Part shown: in pieces, positions 1-6,285 of the stretch
How the letters are laid out: the number at the start of each line of letters is the position of its first letter
Position numbering within the stretch: position 1 is the first letter of the stretch
NCBI GenBank assembly: GCA_017618495.1
Contig: JAFZUD010000102.1
Coordinates: forward strand, 1 to 9,592
Source: Bacilli bacterium
Lineage (GTDB): Bacteria > Bacillota_I > Bacilli_A > RFN20 > CAG-826
Reading direction: 5' to 3'
DNA length: 9,592 nt
The notes under the pieces: model-generated
Told to the model about the DNA's origin: nothing
What the model saw: the letters and a program-made list of their open reading frames with translations, nothing else
The model's database searches: none
Made by a program: the position numbers and the translations under genes

Positions 1-1
1 C

Positions 2-1474
2 AAGATCTCCATGATCTTCCAAGACCCTCTTAGTTCCCTCAACCCAATCATGATCGTCGGTAAACAGCTTACCGAGGCCATGGTCCTCAAGCACAAAGCC
101 GACAAGAAAGCGGCCGTCAAGGTCCTCAAGACCATCAACGGACTTCTTGCCGAGACCGATAAAGCGGAAGAGGAACGTTTAGAGAAGTACGTCGAAGAGA
201 CCCCAAAGGACACTTTGATCGACCTCTCTGAATTCGACACCCTCTTCGCGGACACTCTCGAAAGAGAAATCAGAAAGCAATCCGACAACATCAACATCCT
301 TCTTCCAACCATCAAGGAAATCGTTAGCGGTGGCTTCGCTGATCTCACCAAGTGCGAAGAAGCCTTCAAGAAGGTCTATAAGCCTCTTGCTTCTTGCGAA
401 CTTGGCATCGCGATTGAGAAAGACAATGACCTCAGCGTCTTCCCAACCGTCGTCAAAGAGTTCTGCAAATCCGCTAAGCTTTCAAAGAAACTCATCCAGC
501 AGCGCGACCAGTATATGGAGAAGTGCGGCGTGAAGGACTTCTATGACCTTCCAGCCGACATCCGCGCCAAACTCCGTGAGGTCATCACCACCCCAGAGGC
601 CTATAGCGAGAAGCTTGAAGCCGCGACCAAAACCCTTCTTGCTCACTTAGAGAAACTTCTTAACAGAAGCGACGAAGAGAAACTCCGCATCCACTCCGAC
701 ATCCTCAAGAAATATGCCGAAGCGGTAGTGGCCTCTAAGAGCGAGCTCACCAAGAACGACGCCAAACATCGAGCAGTCAGAATGCTCCAGGAAGTTGGCA
801 TCAAGGACGCTGAGAAGCGTTATTCCCAATATCCATTCGAGCTCTCTGGCGGCATGAGGCAGCGTATCGTCATCGCAATCGCCCTTTGCTCAAGTCCAGA
901 AATCCTTATCTGCGACGAGCCAACGACCGCTCTCGACGTCACCATCCAGTCTCAGATCCTCGAGCTCATCAACAAGCTCAAAGAGGAGAAGAACCTCTCT
1001 ATCGTCTTCATCACCCATGACCTTGGCGTCGTCGCCAACATGGCCGATGATATCGCCGTCATGTACGCTGGCAAGATCGTTGAGCAAGGCACTGCCGAAG
1101 ACATCTTCTACGATCCTCGCCACCCATACACCTGGGCTCTTCTTGGCTCCGTCCCAGACCTTGAGACCAAAGAGAAGCTCAACGCCATCCCAGGCACCCC
1201 ACCGAATATGCTCATCCCTGCTAAGGGCGACGCCTTCACACCAAGAAACGTCAACGCCCTTGAGGTCGATAGCCTTTATCAGCCGCCTTTCTTCGATATC
1301 TCCGAGACCCACAAGGTCGCGACCTGGAATGTCGATGAGAGAGCCGATGACATCCGCGCTCCAGAGATCGTTGTGAAACGTATCGCCAGCGCCCTCAAAG
1401 ATCATCCGGAATACACTCCAAAGGCGACCAATATGAAGAACTCGATTCTTAACTACATCAAGGAGGTCAAATAA
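2..1474 (+). CDS. oppD: Oligopeptide ABC transporter ATP-binding protein OppD, 5' end outside window, with large insertion
   Basis: Cytoplasmic ATPase of the oligopeptide importer; with OppF it powers uptake of peptides through the OppBC permeases. The reading frame is open to the left edge (K-I-S before the first ATG at 11), so that ATG is internal: it begins the Q-loop MIFQDPLSSLNP. The Walker A motif lies upstream of the window. Also seen are the signature LSGGMRQR (about 842-865), Walker B ILICDEP with the D-loop TALDV (about 902-940), the H-loop THDLG (about 1012) and the oligo_HPY region DPRHPYTWALLGSVP (about 1112-1156). The C-terminus keeps the family outline but lacks the cysteines of the proteobacterial form, as in Bacilli. 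Between GKQLTEAMVLKH and AKHRAVRMLQEVGI, normally a few residues apart, sit about 215 charged, helix-rich residues (about 100-755). The in-window part alone (490 residues) exceeds a usual whole OppD (about 340-360). oppF follows 2 bases after the stop. Family assignment is secure; the role of the insertion is unknown. Confidence 0.95.
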   Translation, partial: KISMIFQDPLSSLNPIMIVGKQLTEAMVLKHKADKKAAVKVLKTINGLLAETDKAEEERLEKYVEETPKDTLIDLSEFDTLFADTLEREIRKQSDNINILLPTIKEIVSGGFADLTKCEEAFKKVYKPLASCELGIAIEKDNDLSVFPTVVKEFCKSAKLSKKLIQQRDQYMEKCGVKDFYDLPADIRAKLREVITTPEAYSEKLEAATKTLLAHLEKLLNRSDEEKLRIHSDILKKYAEAVVASKSELTKNDAKHRAVRMLQEVGIKDAEKRYSQYPFELSGGMRQRIVIAIALCSSPEILICDEPTTALDVTIQSQILELINKLKEEKNLSIVFITHDLGVVANMADDIAVMYAGKIVEQGTAEDIFYDPRHPYTWALLGSVPDLETKEKLNAIPGTPPNMLIPAKGDAFTPRNVNALEVDSLYQPPFFDISETHKVATWNVDERADDIRAPEIVVKRIASALKDHPEYTPKATNMKNSILNYIKEVK

Positions 1475-1476
1475 AG

Positions 1477-2799
1477 ATGGCAGAAACCAAGAAAAAAGCT
1501 CCTGCGAAGAAGACCCCTGTTGTTGAGCAAGAGTCCTTTGCCAAGAAAGTGGATTACAAGAACGCCGAGAAGCTCCTTGAGCTCAAGCACGTCAAACAGT
1601 ATTTCCACTTCAAGAACAGCGACATCAAATACCTCAAAGCCGTTCATGACGTCTCCTTCGACGTCTATAAAGGCGAGGTCTTCGGTCTTGTCGGCGAATC
1701 AGGATGCGGAAAGACCACGACAGGTCGAGACATCCTCCGCTTATATCCAATCACCTCTGGTGACATCTATCTTGAAGGCGTCCGAATCGCCGCAGGAACC
1801 AGATGGAACGAGAAGGAGATCAAGTGGACTGGTATCCGTGCCAAAGCCGAGATCAAAGAACTCGAAGCCAAGAAGTCCGATCTCAATTCAGAATCGGCTG
1901 AATACAAAGCCATCGAGGATAAGATCGCCGATATCAAGGCCAATGTCGAGAAAGTCAGAACCGAGCAGCTTGCCAAGATCAAAGCCGCTCACGAAGACAA
2001 CAAGCACGTCAACCAGAACTTAGCCGCCCACGAAGTCGAAGTGGTGGAGAAGCAGCGCAAAGAAGGTCTCCTAACCGAGGAACAATATAAGATTGCCCTC
2101 GCTGAGGCGAAGAGAACCACCTTGTCCCACAAGGTCCAGATGATCTTCCAAGACCCAATCGCTTCCTTAAATCCTCGTATGACCGTCCGCAACATCATCG
2201 CGGAAGGTCTCATCATCAACGGCATCAAAGACAAGGAATACATCGACAACGAGGTCAACCGCGTCCTCAAGCTCGTCGGCCTTGTCCCAGAGCATGGCAC
2301 CCGTTACCCACACGAATTCAGCGGTGGCCAGCGTCAGCGTATCGGCATCGCCCGTGCCATCATCATGAAGCCTGAACTCATCGTCGCCGATGAGCCAGTT
2401 TCCGCTCTTGATGTCTCCGTCCAAGCCCAGGTCATCAACCTCCTTAATGAATTAAGGAACACCCTTGGACTCACCATCATCTTCATCGCCCATAACCTTT
2501 CCGTCGTCAAATACTTCTGCGACAGAATCGCCGTTATGTATTATGGCAACGTCGTCGAATTGGCCTCGAGTGACGAACTCTTCGCCCATCCGCTTCACCC
2601 ATATACCAAATCGCTCCTCTCCGCGGTCCCATTCCCTGACCCAATCGTCGAGAAGAACAGGACCCGTATCATCTATAACCCAATGACCGACCACGATTAC
2701 TCGGAACAAGAGCCAACTTACCGTGAGATCGTCCCAGGCCACTTCGTGAGATGCAACGACGCAGAGGAAAAGAAGTATCTTGAGGAACTCAAAAAATGA
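1477..2799 (+). CDS. oppF: Oligopeptide ABC transporter ATP-binding protein OppF with coiled-coil-like insertion
   Basis: Second ATPase of the peptide importer, pairing with OppD on the inner face of the membrane. 440 residues, against about 310-330 for usual OppF. After a Lys/Ala-rich N-terminal tail (residues 1-30) come Walker A GESGCGKT (73-80), the Q-loop MIFQDPIASLNP (222-233, Q225), signature FSGGQRQR (281-288), Walker B LIVADEP (301-307), the D-loop SALDV, H-loop His339 and an oligo_HPY segment HPLHPYTKSLLSAVP near 371-385. Between the strand SGDIYLEGV and the Q-loop there are about 95 extra residues (about 105-215), very rich in Lys, Glu and Ala and probably coiled coil. The start is supported by AAGGAGG at 1460-1466, 10 bases upstream and inside the end of oppD. 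The stop overlaps the next start (ATGA), so expression is probably coupled. OppF rather than DppF is chosen because of the OppD-type partner; substrate class cannot be proved from the ATPases. Confidence 0.95.
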   Translation: MAETKKKAPAKKTPVVEQESFAKKVDYKNAEKLLELKHVKQYFHFKNSDIKYLKAVHDVSFDVYKGEVFGLVGESGCGKTTTGRDILRLYPITSGDIYLEGVRIAAGTRWNEKEIKWTGIRAKAEIKELEAKKSDLNSESAEYKAIEDKIADIKANVEKVRTEQLAKIKAAHEDNKHVNQNLAAHEVEVVEKQRKEGLLTEEQYKIALAEAKRTTLSHKVQMIFQDPIASLNPRMTVRNIIAEGLIINGIKDKEYIDNEVNRVLKLVGLVPEHGTRYPHEFSGGQRQRIGIARAIIMKPELIVADEPVSALDVSVQAQVINLLNELRNTLGLTIIFIAHNLSVVKYFCDRIAVMYYGNVVELASSDELFAHPLHPYTKSLLSAVPFPDPIVEKNRTRIIYNPMTDHDYSEQEPTYREIVPGHFVRCNDAEEKKYLEELKK

Positions 2800-3272
2800 G
2801 CAAGATCCCGTTAGCGGGTGAGGGCATGAGAACTGAAGACGAGGCTTATAGAAACAAAGCCCGCTTCTGGAAGAACGCACTCATCTCACTAATCGCTCTT
2901 TGCATCACCGCGGGCATCATCGCTCTCATTGAGTACTTCGCCCTTGGGGGAGGCGACATGTTCAATCTTCCGCTTCGTTTAGCGGGGGACGCCATCGGAT
3001 TAAGCGGAGTCTTAGGATTCTCCGCCTTCGTCCTTGGATTTGTCTCATCCAGAGGGGCATTCGACCTTGTCTCGTATTCCGTGAAGCTCGTCTTCCTAAA
3101 TGTATTCAGACCAAAATACAGGCAGGAGAACTTCCCGAAGACCTTCTACGAATACAAAGTCCTCAAAGACCATGAGAAAAGAAGAGCGGTCTTCCCTCTC
3201 TTATGGCTATCGCTTATCTTCCTAGCGATAGGCATCATCCTCATCTCAATCTACATGAACCAAATACAATGA
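2796..3272 (+). CDS. Small integral membrane protein, DUF3899-like
   Basis: 158-residue membrane protein of unknown function. Predicted by eye: a charged N-terminus (1-26), a first membrane helix at about 27-48 (NALISLIALCITAGIIALIEY), a second at about 63-85 ending in GFVSSRGAFD, an amphipathic stretch at 89-103, a basic cytosolic-looking loop (104-130) and a third helix at about 131-153. The middle section, a Gly-rich helix followed by the aromatic/Asp motif GAFDLVSYS, resembles the DUF3899 family of Bacillota as I remember it; this is recall, not a search result. The ATG overlaps the oppF stop by four bases (ATGA) and the stop overlaps the AAAGGAG site of the next gene, so it is firmly inside the operon. 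The position suggests a role linked to peptide transport or to the surface protease, but nothing in the sequence shows one. Confidence 0.85.
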   Translation: MSKIPLAGEGMRTEDEAYRNKARFWKNALISLIALCITAGIIALIEYFALGGGDMFNLPLRLAGDAIGLSGVLGFSAFVLGFVSSRGAFDLVSYSVKLVFLNVFRPKYRQENFPKTFYEYKVLKDHEKRRAVFPLLWLSLIFLAIGIILISIYMNQIQ

Positions 3273-3278
3273 AAGGAG
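3272..3278 (+). promoter_or_regulatory. Ribosome binding site fixing the start of the M6-like protease gene
   Basis: AAAGGAG lies 8 bases before the ATG at 3287 and overlaps the last base of the preceding stop codon. The frame is open further upstream (to an ATG at 3203 and another at 3269), but only the ATG at 3287 has this site at good spacing, and only it puts a lipoprotein signal peptide at the very N-terminus. Confidence 0.85.
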
Positions 3279-3286
3279 AAAACACC

Positions 3287-5011
3287 ATGAACAAGAAATT
3301 ACTTGTCGTCGGAGCAGCCGTGTTAAGCATCAGCGTCACAGCCTGCGTCGATAATCCACCGTCCACCTCTTCCGCGGGATCCTCAGTTGATGAGACCGTC
3401 TACGATCTCAAAAACGACGATCTTCCAAGAGGCGTCACCACATATACCGCTGAAGATGGAACCACCCATAACCTTAACCGCGCTTCGATCTATAAAGCCG
3501 TTGGAGATCCACACGTCAACTCTTGCCCAGAAGATGGCAAGAAGCAGAAGCTCCTCGTCAATCCTATCCGTTTCCAGAAGGATGAAGGAGATTCGAGAGA
3601 CACGATCGTCGCCGATGACGCTCTTTTGACCAGGATCACCAAAGCCTTCACCGCGACTGACGAAGAACTCAAGGAGCTCTCCAAAGCCGATATCTATTCG
3701 GTCAAGAGCTTCTATGAGCAATCTTCCTTTGGAAAAGGCGCTTTCGATGTCGTCGTCCTCCCAACCTGGGTCGACTATAACGGCACCCCAACCCAATTCA
3801 AGAACTCCTCTGGCGGCAATGGTGGTGCTTATGCTTCCACTTACCTCAAGACTTGGTATATCAATGAATACAACAAAGCGGGCCACGGCCTTTTAGGTGC
3901 GGATTGGGAATACACCTGGAATGACTTCGATAGCGACAAAGACGGCTTCATCGATCTTGTCTGGAACGTCTATGCTTACCCATACACCGAGACCAGCACC
4001 GAGTTCTGGTGGGCCTATGTCACCTACACTGGATCCGATCCAAGTGTCGCTAGCCCAAATGTCAAAACCTTAGCCTTCGCTTCCACGAACTTCATCAGCA
4101 AGTTCAACGGATACGATACCCACACCCTCATCCATGAGACCGGTCACACCTATGGCGTTCTCGACTACTACGATTACAACAACGTCTGGAAACCAATGGG
4201 CGGAATCGACTTAATGGATCAGAACGTCGGCGATCATAACGCCTTCTCTAAGTTCCATTATGGCTGGGTCAACCCATGGGTCATCAAGGAAGACATGCTC
4301 ACTGGCGGCAAGGTCGCTGAGATCACTCTTAGAGCGACTACCCTCACCGGCGATTGCTTGGTCCTTGCTTCCCCAAATTACAACATGACCGCTTTCGATG
4401 AATTCATGATGGTCGAGCTCATGGGTCCGTATGGACTTGCCAATCGTGACTACACTAGCGGCTACGAAAGCGTCAGCAGAGGCTTCACTGAGCCTGGCAT
4501 CAGAATCACCCACGTCGACAACCGTATGTGGAGAGGCAACCACGATGAGTGGATCTCCGATCCTAACGACCTTGGCAGAAACGGTGGCGATGTCAGAAAC
4601 ACCAACTCCCACGCTGGAAGAGGCGGACTCCGCAACGACCTCGACTTCTGGCCAAACGAAGATGGAAGCGCAAAGCAGTATTTCTGCCAGCTCTCCCTTA
4701 TGGATTCCTCTAACGTCGATAGCTCGATGAACTGGACCAACACCGCCAACTTCACCGCCAACAACGGCACCCTCTTCAAGAGGGGTCAGCGTTTCAACCT
4801 CGGACCAAAGACCGCTTGGGCCAAGACCTTCATGCCAAGTGGAACCAACCTCTGGAACAAGGCCAAGACCACGACCGGATGGCAGGGTGACAAGATGAAG
4901 TTCACCATCGATGAGACTTGCACCTTCAACTACTACCTCAAGGTCAAAGACATCGTTGAGGACAGCGAGTATGGCGCGATCGCCAAGCTTGAAGTCAGGC
5001 TCGATAGCTAA
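3287..5011 (+). CDS. Surface lipoprotein metalloprotease, M6 (immune inhibitor A)-like
   Basis: Predicted zinc endopeptidase anchored outside the membrane. 574 residues. Residues 1-20 are a lipoprotein signal peptide (MNKK, hydrophobic core, lipobox VTAC with lipidated Cys20), then a Ser-rich linker. The zinc-site motif HETGHTYGVLD (283-293) fits HExxHxxGxxD of the M6 family: His283, His287 and Asp293 as likely ligands, Glu284 as catalytic base. Ahead of it is a calcium-loop-like DFDSDKDGFID (213-223), matching the Asp-rich strand turn M6 enzymes have at this place. The later FMMVELMGPYG and GIRITHVD (404-411) correspond to the post-catalytic beta region 'yfLvEnR...GlliyHvD' of the family. 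The gene ends the opp operon, just upstream of a terminator. Its likely job is to make peptides for Opp to import; it could instead act on host or competitor proteins. Family call is good; substrate is inferred only. Confidence 0.85.
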   Translation: MNKKLLVVGAAVLSISVTACVDNPPSTSSAGSSVDETVYDLKNDDLPRGVTTYTAEDGTTHNLNRASIYKAVGDPHVNSCPEDGKKQKLLVNPIRFQKDEGDSRDTIVADDALLTRITKAFTATDEELKELSKADIYSVKSFYEQSSFGKGAFDVVVLPTWVDYNGTPTQFKNSSGGNGGAYASTYLKTWYINEYNKAGHGLLGADWEYTWNDFDSDKDGFIDLVWNVYAYPYTETSTEFWWAYVTYTGSDPSVASPNVKTLAFASTNFISKFNGYDTHTLIHETGHTYGVLDYYDYNNVWKPMGGIDLMDQNVGDHNAFSKFHYGWVNPWVIKEDMLTGGKVAEITLRATTLTGDCLVLASPNYNMTAFDEFMMVELMGPYGLANRDYTSGYESVSRGFTEPGIRITHVDNRMWRGNHDEWISDPNDLGRNGGDVRNTNSHAGRGGLRNDLDFWPNEDGSAKQYFCQLSLMDSSNVDSSMNWTNTANFTANNGTLFKRGQRFNLGPKTAWAKTFMPSGTNLWNKAKTTTGWQGDKMKFTIDETCTFNYYLKVKDIVEDSEYGAIAKLEVRLDS

Positions 5012-5027
5012 GCCTTAAACAAAAATT

Positions 5028-5053
5028 AAGCCCTGTTTTGCAGGGCTTTTTTT
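5028..5053 (+). terminator. Rho-independent terminator ending the opp/protease operon
   Basis: Perfect 8-bp stem AAGCCCTG / CAGGGCTT with loop TTTTG, followed by a run of seven T (two of the stem's own T included). It starts 16 bases after the protease stop. Read on the minus strand the stem is followed by AATTTTTG, so it may also end the convergent ATPase gene, whose stop is at 5073-5075. Confidence 0.93.
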
Positions 5054-5072
5054 GATTTTGTAGCAGTGGAGT

Positions 5073-6122
5073 TCAGTAATCAAATTCTTTGTTTGCCAGA
5101 ATGAATTCTTTGAAACGAGGAAGGGCAAAACTGACTTCTCCCCAACCTGATTTGACGATGATGCCTTTTTTGAGAAGCTTGCTCCTATATTGAGAGAGGC
5201 TTTCTGTGCTTAGGTGAGCCGCCTTTCCGATTTCGGCAATTTTGTTAGTATCGAGTTCCGCCATAGCGTTTGCGATCTTTTTCTCGTGGTTTGGGAGATC
5301 ATAATAAATCTTCTCGTACACATACTCACGCAGCTTGCTATCGAATTCTTTCACTATGGAGTTATCGAGCTTTGTTTTTCCGCTTTCAAAGAAAACATAT
5401 CCAAGAACTTGGTATGCAAAGGCGTATCCGTTTGTGAGCTTAGCCATCTTAACTGCTTCTTCTCTACTCACCCTGAGCGTCTCCTCAAAGGAATCAGCGA
5501 TACCGATGAGGTTAAGAGAGTTCATGCTAGTGCTAGGTGCTCTATATAAGAAGGTTAGGGATTTCTCGTTTTGAAGACTCCTGACGTTTTCATATAGTCC
5601 CGTCATAAGAAGGAACAATGGATAATCCTTTCTGATGAAGATCTGATATTGCTGAACGAGGGTCTTAACGTTTTGGTTATTTGAAATATCGTCGATGCAG
5701 ATGAGGACTTTCTTGTTCTTTTTCTTTATGACTTCGAGCATGTTCTCAAGAAGAGTGACAACATTGGAAACCGGCTTTTCGCCCGAGAGAGTGATTGAAA
5801 GGCCTTGAAAAGAGAAATTGAACTCTTTCTTAAGGAAACGGAATTTCATGTTTGCCTGCTCATAGATGCTGCTAGCAAGATATTCGAGCATATCTGTCTC
5901 TGGATTCATTTCAACGACAATCCAATCGCTTAACGAGGAAAAGTATTTGTGAAGTCTTGTGAGCATGACGGTTTTTCCTGAGCCTCTGACGCCTGTGATG
6001 AGTTTGACGGTAGAAGCAGGGGAATCTGCCAAAAACTCTTCTTTGATCGAATCGAACTGACCAGAATTTGAGATAAATGATTTAGGCTCTTTGCCAAACA
6101 TCAACGTGAAAGGATTGTTCAT
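5073..6122 (-). CDS. Solitary AAA/STAND-like ATP-binding protein with C-terminal winged helix
   Basis: Cytoplasmic P-loop ATPase of 349 residues, of the widespread stand-alone 'ATP-binding protein' type related to Orc1/Cdc6-like and AAA_16 ATPases; cellular role not established. It opens with the family's NPFTLMFGKEP, then Walker A GVRGSGKT (44-51), Walker B VLICIDD (139-145), and a sensor-1-like strand LFLLMTGLYEN (169-179). The last 65 residues (about 284-345) look like a winged helix: IAEIGKAAHLS, a recognition-helix-like ESLSQYRSKLLKKG, and a wing IIVKSGWGEVSFALP. The ATG at 6122 has GGAGG eight bases upstream, so the start is clear. GC is about 41% on two sampled 60-base lines, with many T-ending codons, unlike the C-ending opp operon. 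The promoter and start codon lie in a 19-bp tandem repeat, which suggests self-regulation through the winged helix. It is divergent from the peptidase-like/lipoprotein pair. Not obviously a defence ATPase: no effector domain is fused to it. Confidence 0.88.
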   Translation of the reverse strand: MNNPFTLMFGKEPKSFISNSGQFDSIKEEFLADSPASTVKLITGVRGSGKTVMLTRLHKYFSSLSDWIVVEMNPETDMLEYLASSIYEQANMKFRFLKKEFNFSFQGLSITLSGEKPVSNVVTLLENMLEVIKKKNKKVLICIDDISNNQNVKTLVQQYQIFIRKDYPLFLLMTGLYENVRSLQNEKSLTFLYRAPSTSMNSLNLIGIADSFEETLRVSREEAVKMAKLTNGYAFAYQVLGYVFFESGKTKLDNSIVKEFDSKLREYVYEKIYYDLPNHEKKIANAMAELDTNKIAEIGKAAHLSTESLSQYRSKLLKKGIIVKSGWGEVSFALPRFKEFILANKEFDY

Positions 6123-6193
6123 AATTAGTTCCTCCGTTCATAATTTTTGTTTTCATTCATAATTTATCATAAATTTCATAATTTATCATAATT
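6118..6193. repeat. Four-unit 19-bp tandem repeat in the ATPase promoter/start region
   Basis: TTCATAATT begins at 6118, 6137, 6156 and 6175, exactly every 19 bases. The last two units share 17 identical bases (TTCATAATTTATCATAA at 6156-6172 and 6175-6191). The first two share GTTCATAATT (6117-6126, 6136-6145). The core TCATAA (TTATGA on the ATPase strand) also occurs between units at 6167 and 6186, giving a spacing of about 9-10 bp, near one helical turn, in the outer part. The first unit contains the ATPase start codon and the ribosome binding site lies between units one and two. The rest of the divergent gap (6194-6252) shows no convincing -35/-10 pair. Confidence 0.85.
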
Positions 6194-6285
6194 TTTTCTT
6201 AAAAAGTCCCACCCGACTATTAAAACCATTTGTCTTTGCTTAGATTCATGGTTTGCTGTACATTATGGATATAAATTCAATATCT

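Noticed and set aside
1201..1330. Loss of the C-terminal cysteine cluster in OppD as a defect
   Set aside because: The cysteine-free GDAF-PRN form with PPFF and THKVATW is the usual one in Bacilli, so it is a lineage trait and not decay.
890..1405. Long open frame on the minus strand within oppD (171 codons), and similar frames opposite oppF and the protease
   Set aside because: They lie opposite strongly conserved ATPase and protease motifs, have no ribosome binding site or known domain, and are explained by the C-ending codon bias of the coding strand.
3203..3286. Earlier in-frame start for the protease gene
   Set aside because: It would overlap the membrane-protein gene by 70 bases and bury the lipoprotein signal peptide; the ATG at 3287 has AAAGGAG at 8 bases.
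6118..6193. CRISPR array or replication origin
   Set aside because: The 19-bp units are contiguous or nearly so, without unique spacers of CRISPR length, and no cas, dnaA or rep gene is nearby.
6194..6285. Sigma-70 promoter for the peptidase-like gene (for example TTTGCT at 6235 with TACATT at 6259)
   Set aside because: Both boxes match poorly and several equally weak pairs can be drawn in this AT-rich stretch, so no promoter is called.
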